Part shown: positions 60,801 to 64,000 of the stretch, piece after piece | Layout of the letters: each line of letters opens with the position of its first letter | Position numbering within the stretch: position 1 is the first letter of the stretch | Position numbers and translations under genes: made by a program | Origin: Mactra quadrangularis | Lineage: Eukaryota; Mollusca; Bivalvia; Venerida; Mactridae | NCBI GenBank assembly: GCA_025267735.1 | Contig: CM046293.1 | Location: 14,656,560 to 14,720,559, forward strand | Direction of reading: 5' to 3' | Length of the DNA stretch: 64,000 nt | Notes under the pieces: model-generated | Told to the model about the DNA's origin: nothing | Seen by the model: the letters and a program-made list of their open reading frames with translations, nothing else | Databases searched by the model: none

Positions 60801-63428
60801 TACTTGAGTCTGCTTCGAAGGACTCTGGAAAAATACATGATATATTTACTGAGACAATTTTGTGTAACAAATTATCAGGGCCGTATGAAGCAGGGACAAG
60901 AGATCGGATTCAACATAATTTTAATAACCAATAGTTATGTCTGAGTTGATAAAATGTATTGATACTCGTAAATACATTTGTACTAAAACAAGTAAAGTGC
61001 CGCCATTTTTAACATCTTAGTTATGTCAAAATCCTGCCATTTTTTGACGATTGCCAAGTGCAAAATGTTCAATTTGAGAAGTTGAAATAACTCTATAGTC
61101 AGCACGTTCCACTTATATGTACTTTCGAATAATGTTAAAAGTTAAAGTGCAGTTTAAAGACTGCTTCAATATACATATTCATCTGACTTAATAATCTTGT
61201 ACGATAACTCCTGATCATTGAAATCCCCTTCAGGCATGTGATCCCTCACAGTACCCATTTACACCTTTCTGGAGTGGAACAACTGTGCGTTAATGTCTTG
61301 CTCAAGGATATTAGAAATGCTCATAGTGGGGATCGAACCCGGAACATATCGATTCCTAAGCGCGCGTCCTACCACTGAAACACTAATCCTTCAAATTTGA
61401 TGGCTCACATAAGTAGACCTTTACTGTAGAATTAGTATTGTTTGGGGTGGGGTTATCTTCATAAAACAACAAAGTACATTATCCCAACAGCTTACCTCCG
61501 CTCTTACATTTATTTGAGACAATTCCAGACTTCGTTTGTCTTCCTGAAACAATATAGAATGACAACTAGAGAGAGTCAGTTGAGAATCACGTGACCTATA
61601 TGGTTCCTAACACTGAAAAAATGACGACCAGATCAACACGTTTGGATGAAAAAGACACGGTAAATGACATTTATACATAACCGGTTTTTATCAAACATTG
61701 TGCAGTCTAAGCAGCACAAAATTTTCTTTTAAGCGGTAGTTCTGCCAGCCCCACAACGGTTCTAGTTTTTAGATTACCTCGAGGTTCTTCCAGAAGTCTC
61801 TCGACTGGTTCAAAACCTCGAGTTAATCTAGAAAACTAGAACCGTTGTGGAGTTGGGAAAACTACCGCTAGAAAGACAATTTTGAGCTGCTTAGACTGCA
61901 CTAGGTCTGATAAAAATCGCTTACATATAGATGCCTTTTAGCCTGTCTTTTTATATAAATTTGTTGATCCAATCGTCATTTGTGCCTTGTTAGGAACCAT
62001 ATAGGTCACGTGATTCCCCACCCAGTGAGTGTGCCTTTAGAAAGAGAAAATGTAAACATTGCATGTAATTAAATACACATGACCCTACCCTTTCAAATAA
62101 AAACACTTTTCAATCAATCAGTTTTTTATCTATCGTTGGAGCTTGTTTGACCGGAAGTCATTTTATAGCTTGTGAATAAGCTCAGCCAACCTATGGCGAC
62201 GTCTTTGTGGCTGCTGTCGTCTTGCATCATCTGATCTTTGTCAAACAGCTTCAGTAAGTAGATCTCTGACATCATTAGTGGTTGTCTAGATTACTGGCAC
62301 CAGAGTCCTCTCACTCTTTAAATACGCACACATATAATATTTTGTCAATGAAAAATCAGTCCCGTATACATTACCGTGTACGAGTTATAACTATACTTTC
62401 ATTATATGGTAGTGTACATGTATGTATGCACAGGGAACTATATATAAGGACGTACATTATTTCATGATCAAAAGATATGGACTCTGGTGCCAGTGGTCTG
62501 GATGTCTTCATCGAACATGAGCCGCATGTTCCCAAGTCTCTACTAGTATTTCAATAATGGGTTGTTTGGAGACGTGATATCTTTCAAGACCAAACAGGCG
62601 TTCAACTTAAAATTCAAACAATGCCATTAAGGCTAGTCGGAGTTAAACTTGTACCCAAATATGTATAGTTCTTGTTATTCTGCTCGCTAGGATCGGACGA
62701 GCTCTTGGCATTGCACGAGATTTGGCGAATATAAGCGTCGTAAGACTTTCTGTTTTGACATGCTTTCATAACCAGATCATATGTATTATGTATACACAGC
62801 ATGATGCTGAATAGCTAAAGCTCAATGAGGACGAACAGATGTACGAAAATGTTCAAAATTGTTGGCACGCTATATATGCCCTGTTCCACAGGTGACAGAC
62901 CCTCATTTTCCTTTGGGAAAACATCGGACGAATGTTAGGGCTTTCGAACTATTTCGTCAATTGTAGATCAATTTTCTTTAAATAAAAAGTATTTTTAGGC
63001 ATAATACTCCTTTCTAGAGCAGACAGTGAAATATATTGGACAATCAGACTGTTTTTGTGAGCTTGGTGACGAGTTGAAAATTACAACCGTTGAACAGGCG
63101 ATAGAAACCCTTTCTCTGTATATACTATAATAGAAAAAAAGTTGGATCTGTCACCTGTGCCCTAATAAACGTCAGTGATATTCCATAAATAATGTGAAAC
63201 TCAACATTTATAAAAGAATCTGTGATTAGGCTTTCTTTCTGGGGGTTTTTTCTACACTAAAACATTACTTCCGCACTTTACTTTTGAAGAACCAACCTCC
63301 TAATTGCACATGTATGTACATTAAAGTTAGCCATTTATGTTCAAAAAGCAATTGTTTGGTTAAGTATGTATGAACTATAAATTACTTACTGCAGTTTGTT
63401 TACGAATGATATCTCTTTGTGTTTCGTT
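51616..63428 (-). CDS. Unrecognised type II single-pass membrane protein, 13-exon gene (5' end missing)
   Basis: Gene model built by matching splice sites and phases. Exons in transcript order: 63428-63390, 61543-61496, 60824-60783, 59742-59704, 58354-58286, 58000-57950, 57272-57167, 56494-56459, 56010-55904, 55080-54903, 53767-53627, 52556-52359, 51860-51616. They sum to 1299 nt, exactly 433 codons with the TGA. The first six exons give a 96-residue charged, Gln-rich tail with no signal peptide. Exon 7 gives one strong membrane segment. Exons 8-13 give about 300 residues with some 20 cysteines and several N-X-S/T sites, so the C-terminus is probably outside (type II). I do not recognise the family. 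More exons upstream are needed for a start codon. Extra or skipped micro-exons are possible, so exon membership is less sure than the gene itself. Confidence 0.75.
52359..52556 (-). CDS. Membrane-protein gene, ectodomain exon with four cysteines
   Basis: A 198-nt phase-1/1 exon with acceptor taaattcag and donor gtaaatg. It begins ENKTCTTESPESDGY and ends CEDFNSNNP. It has four cysteines and an NKT site. Symmetric phase-1 ectodomain exons are common in extracellular proteins assembled from modules, but the fold is not recognisable by eye. Confidence 0.75.
53308..53585 (-). mobile_element. SINE family 1 copy in an intron
   Basis: Reverse-oriented, near full-length copy, starting some 40 bp from the ectodomain exon at 53627. 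It has the tail ttttttattttgggg, 3' module gcgcatctaacctagctttc and head ctgcgctatcgacccggg. Confidence 0.85.
53627..53767 (-). CDS. Membrane-protein gene, ectodomain exon
   Basis: A 141-nt phase-1/1 exon with acceptor tactacag and donor gtaagg. It begins DYAPTARIEQYISEED and ends IFEVGNYSIG. It has two cysteines and N-glycosylation sites at NCT and NYS. The downstream intron holds a SINE starting some 40 bp after the donor. The open frame runs on into that SINE, so the splice site rather than the frame defines the end. Confidence 0.75.
54318..54550 (-). mobile_element. SINE family 3 copy with Ser/Leu-like tRNA head
   Basis: The reverse complement starts gagcgggcgtggccgaccgg, like the head of a class II tRNA, and includes box B GGTTCGAATCCC. 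A 17-bp stretch (aaccagtccaacgtcgt) is duplicated in tandem. A small related fragment lies at 57440-57482. Confidence 0.75.
54612..54806. mobile_element. MITE, TGGCACC family, with 9-bp duplication
   Basis: 195 bp flanked by the exact 9-bp duplication TTGATCACC. It is related, in inverted orientation, to the element at 62.3 kb (atacattaccgtgtacgagt shared inversely). A 9-bp duplication suggests a Mutator-like origin. Confidence 0.75.
54903..55080 (-). CDS. Membrane-protein gene, ectodomain exon with three cysteines
   Basis: A 178-nt exon, phase 0 to 1, with acceptor ttatttag and donor gtaagtc. It begins PEDTPKFECRGSREG and ends SEIIKLTII, with three cysteines within about 20 residues. The alternating hydrophobic pattern near the end suggests beta strands. 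The acceptor could also be the cag four bases further in, but phase matching favours the one used. Confidence 0.75.
55904..56010 (-). CDS. Membrane-protein gene, ectodomain exon with first cysteine pair
   Basis: A 107-nt exon entering in phase 1 and leaving in phase 0, with acceptor tattacag and donor gtaagta. Its 36 residues begin AYCSDLSFG and end TAEFVEKLVY. They carry two cysteines 15 residues apart and one NGT glycosylation site. A small beta-rich module is possible; I do not recognise a named domain. Confidence 0.7.
56459..56494 (-). CDS. Membrane-protein gene, linker exon (36 nt)
   Basis: A 36-nt phase-1/1 exon between an acceptor ending tattttcacag and the donor gtaagtat. With the carried base it reads EPGGVLENRKPA, a short hydrophilic linker between the membrane segment and the ectodomain. 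Both splice sites are strong. Confidence 0.65.
56632..56884 (-). mobile_element. SINE family 2, best-preserved copy
   Basis: Full-length reverse-oriented copy in an intron of the membrane-protein gene. The head (reverse complement) is aggagcagtggtccagtggt with box B GGGTTCGATTCC, followed by the complete body and a 3' end aaaccacactttaac. It serves as the reference for the family here. Confidence 0.85.
57167..57272 (-). CDS. Membrane-protein gene, transmembrane exon
   Basis: A 106-nt exon with acceptor tattacag and donor gtatat, phase 0 to phase 1. It opens IPLWPK, then a hydrophobic stretch of about 22 residues (IVALVIGIGILVGGVVALIWFV), and closes KGDKDRT. The run contains a Gly-rich face (GxGxxxGG) of the kind that favours helix packing. 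Lysines flank both sides, so the type II orientation rests mainly on the cysteine- and glycosylation-site-rich region being C-terminal. Confidence 0.85.
57950..58000 (-). CDS. Membrane-protein gene, exon 6 (51 nt, juxtamembrane tail)
   Basis: A 51-nt exon with acceptor tgtgctag. It reads VEEKPVDSDNGTVRKSK, ending in a basic patch just before the membrane exon, which fits a cytoplasmic side. The donor at this phase-0 boundary is gttggt, weaker than the gtaaac four bases on. Using that alternative would put the membrane exon out of frame, so the weaker site was preferred. Confidence 0.65.
58025..58275. repeat. Minisatellite, about 18-22-bp unit
   Basis: Variants of AGTTACAAAATCTGTACAG repeated about 13 times. 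It fills the intron between micro-exons 5 and 6 almost completely. Confidence 0.85.
58286..58354 (-). CDS. Membrane-protein gene, micro-exon 5 (69 nt, Gln-rich helix)
   Basis: A 69-nt phase-0 exon between an acceptor ending gttatttag and the donor gtatgaaaac. It encodes 23 residues starting EDIRMEKMQAHQRR and ending QQQLSQQE. It is highly charged and Gln-rich with no helix breaker, so a short amphipathic helix or coiled coil is plausible. The downstream intron starts with a tandem array of about 20 bp. Confidence 0.7.
58546..58612. mobile_element. MITE, CATTCGGAAC family, short palindrome
   Basis: cattcggaactacctcggc ... gtcgaggtgttccgaatg in about 67 bp. Half-copies with the same right end are at 8460-8518, 55715-55768 and 57012-57058. 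Confidence 0.75.
59098..59690. repeat. Compound minisatellite, 30-bp then about 22-bp units
   Basis: 59098-59535 is a 30-bp unit (ACACAACGTTACACAACAAA plus acacaccaat), about 14 copies. 59536-59690 changes to ACATAAATACACAGCTATAC units. It ends about 15 bp from micro-exon 4. Long open frames here are artefacts. Confidence 0.9.
59704..59742 (-). CDS. Membrane-protein gene, micro-exon 4 (39 nt)
   Basis: A 39-nt phase-0 exon between an acceptor ending tttttttcag and the donor gtaagta. It reads RKTQRDFIREDIE, with the same length, phase and TQRDxIR core as the exon at 63390-63428. This points to exon duplication. The downstream intron carries a long 30-bp minisatellite that begins almost at the donor. 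Confidence 0.65.
59915..60127. repeat. Tandem repeat, about 32-bp unit, 6-7 copies
   Basis: Unit containing TTGTTGGACTATAGTTCAAG followed by atcaggttagta. In the intron between micro-exons 3 and 4. Confidence 0.85.
60238..60455 (+). mobile_element. SINE family 1 copy, diverged
   Basis: Box B (GGGTTCAAACCCC) is intact; the body (tatatcggcctttaag, ggtaggtgagtactgg) and 3' end (gcttgtcgccgtaaa) are diverged. It lies in the intron between micro-exons 3 and 4. Confidence 0.75.
60783..60824 (-). CDS. Membrane-protein gene, micro-exon 3 (42 nt)
   Basis: A 42-nt phase-0 exon between an acceptor ending tttttccag and the donor gtaagtaca. It reads SPSKQTQVKTTDGL, which is rich in Ser, Thr and Lys and less helical than its neighbours. 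Splice sites and phase support it; there is no homology support. Confidence 0.6.
61137..61395 (-). mobile_element. SINE family 2 copy
   Basis: Near full-length reverse-oriented copy with box B GGGTTCGATCCCC in reverse complement and the usual body. It lies in the intron between micro-exons 2 and 3. Confidence 0.8.
61496..61543 (-). CDS. Membrane-protein gene, micro-exon 2 (48 nt)
   Basis: A 48-nt phase-0 exon between an acceptor ending ttgtttcag and the donor gtaagctg. It reads EDKRSLELSQINVRAE, a charged stretch likely to be helical. The opening EDxR is shared with the exon at 58286-58354. It lies only about 40 bp from a 429-bp palindromic MITE in the adjacent intron. Confidence 0.65.
61586..62014. 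mobile_element. 429-bp palindromic element
   Basis: Outer arms ATCACGTGACCTATATGGTT / its inverse, and inner arms gcggtagtt, ctagaaccgttgtgg and acctcgag, pair along almost the whole length. Essentially one long hairpin; no coding sequence. It lies about 40 bp from micro-exon 2. Confidence 0.75.
62294..62493. mobile_element. MITE, TGGCACC family
   Basis: Perfect 15-bp TIRs CTGGCACCAGAGTCC, 200 bp, with a degraded duplication GTCTAGAT/GTCTGGAT. It lies in an intron of the membrane-protein gene. Confidence 0.75.
62938..63165. repeat. Interspersed repeat shared with 37.9-38.2 kb
   Basis: Second copy of the 37945-38180 repeat, in the 5'-most intron visible of the membrane-protein gene. Confidence 0.8.
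63390..63428 (-). CDS. Membrane-protein gene, micro-exon 1 of window (39 nt)
   Basis: A 39-nt exon between a pyrimidine-rich acceptor ending ttttcag and the donor gtaagtaat. It reads NETQRDIIRKQTA in phase 0 at both ends. It resembles the exon at 59704-59742, with which it shares the pattern TQRDxIR. It is the most 5' exon I can see and has no methionine, so the start lies beyond the window. It was chosen over other short open stretches because both splice sites are strong and the phase matches all later exons. Confidence 0.65.
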
Positions 63429-63530
63429 CTGAAAAATTGATAATAATATGAATGATCGGTTACAAATCGTTCACAGGAGTATTGGAATAATTATGTTAAA
63501 GTATAAACGAATAAAGAAGTTATACATTAT

Positions 63531-64000
63531 AACAATTATTGTTATATATTTATTGTATAATAAGGCCACCGGCCCATACACATAGACTTTGTTAAACATA
63601 GTTCAAACATTTCAAACATTATTTAGTCACATTCTACATAATAGTTATATAAAATGATAAATGATTATAAAAAAAATCAATCACTTACATATTCATTTCT
63701 TAATTCAAAAACATGATAAATAAACATTGATAAATTGAGAGTATTCTGATGGTTCTCACTTTCCATCAAATTAATAAAATGTTCTATGGATATATAACAA
63801 TTACATAATACAGGCAGATATTTTTGTCTTAAGGCATTATACACTGGACAATAACATATAAAATGTAGTTCATCTTCTAAGACTATTTCACAATAAGGAC
63901 AATATCTAAAATCTCTATCTATATTAAAATGTCGACCTTTTTTAACCATTAAATCATGGGAAGAACTTTTAAAATTTGCCAGACATTTTCGAAATTTATC
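63531..64000 (-). mobile_element. Non-LTR retrotransposon 3' end, C-terminal ORF fragment
   Basis: An open frame on the minus strand runs in from the window edge to a stop near 63677. It ends with the zinc-knuckle-like region found after the reverse transcriptase of many invertebrate LINEs: YCPYCEIVLEDELHFICYC, preceded by HDLMVKKGRHFN. It is followed by a short 3' region with the text GGGCCGGTGGCC, then AATAAATAT and an AT-rich repeat tail. These are hallmarks of CR1/Nimb-like LINE 3' ends in molluscs. The 5' part lies outside the window. It has the same orientation as the membrane-protein gene. Confidence 0.75.

Overview
This is AT-rich eukaryotic DNA. It has split genes with GT/AG introns, tRNA-derived SINEs, many short terminal-inverted-repeat (TIR) elements (MITEs), LINE 3' fragments and minisatellites. 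The mix of repeats and the LINE type suggest a marine invertebrate, most likely a bivalve mollusc; this is an inference from style, as nothing in the window fixes the species. Almost all long open frames here fall in repeats and are not genes.

Two protein-coding genes can be supported, and they converge. (1) Plus strand, 22951-43671: a Golgi-type carbohydrate sulfotransferase (Sulfotransfer_2, CHST8-14-like). It is built from a signal-anchor exon, a short stem exon 18.6 kb downstream, and one large catalytic exon. Its first exon is not identified. (2) Minus strand, 63428-51616: an unrecognised single-pass, apparently type II membrane protein. I reconstructed 13 exons (1299 nt, 433 codons including the stop) whose reading phases agree at every junction. 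Six tiny phase-0 exons (39-69 nt) encode a charged, helix-prone N-terminal tail. One exon encodes the membrane segment, and six more encode a cysteine-containing, glycosylatable ectodomain that ends at a TGA. The 5' end lies beyond the window. Two pairs of the tail exons look like duplicates of each other.

Layout: 1-22.9 kb is repeat-rich and has no gene I can support. It holds a 1.02-kb mariner-like element inserted in a SINE, two hAT-type MITEs with 8-bp target duplications, a ~290-bp TA-flanked MITE family with a rearranged cluster at 16.7-17.7 kb, and a deleted transposon with a transposase N-terminus at 22 kb. 23-41.6 kb is the large sulfotransferase intron; it holds two minisatellites, SINEs, and an unusual CpG-rich inverted-repeat element at 27.2-27.7 kb. 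43.7-51.6 kb separates the two genes and holds two related MITEs around a minisatellite. 51.6-63.4 kb is the membrane-protein gene; its introns hold SINEs, MITEs and three minisatellites. 63.5-64 kb is the 3' end of a non-LTR retrotransposon.

All homology statements come from reading motifs by eye; no search was run.
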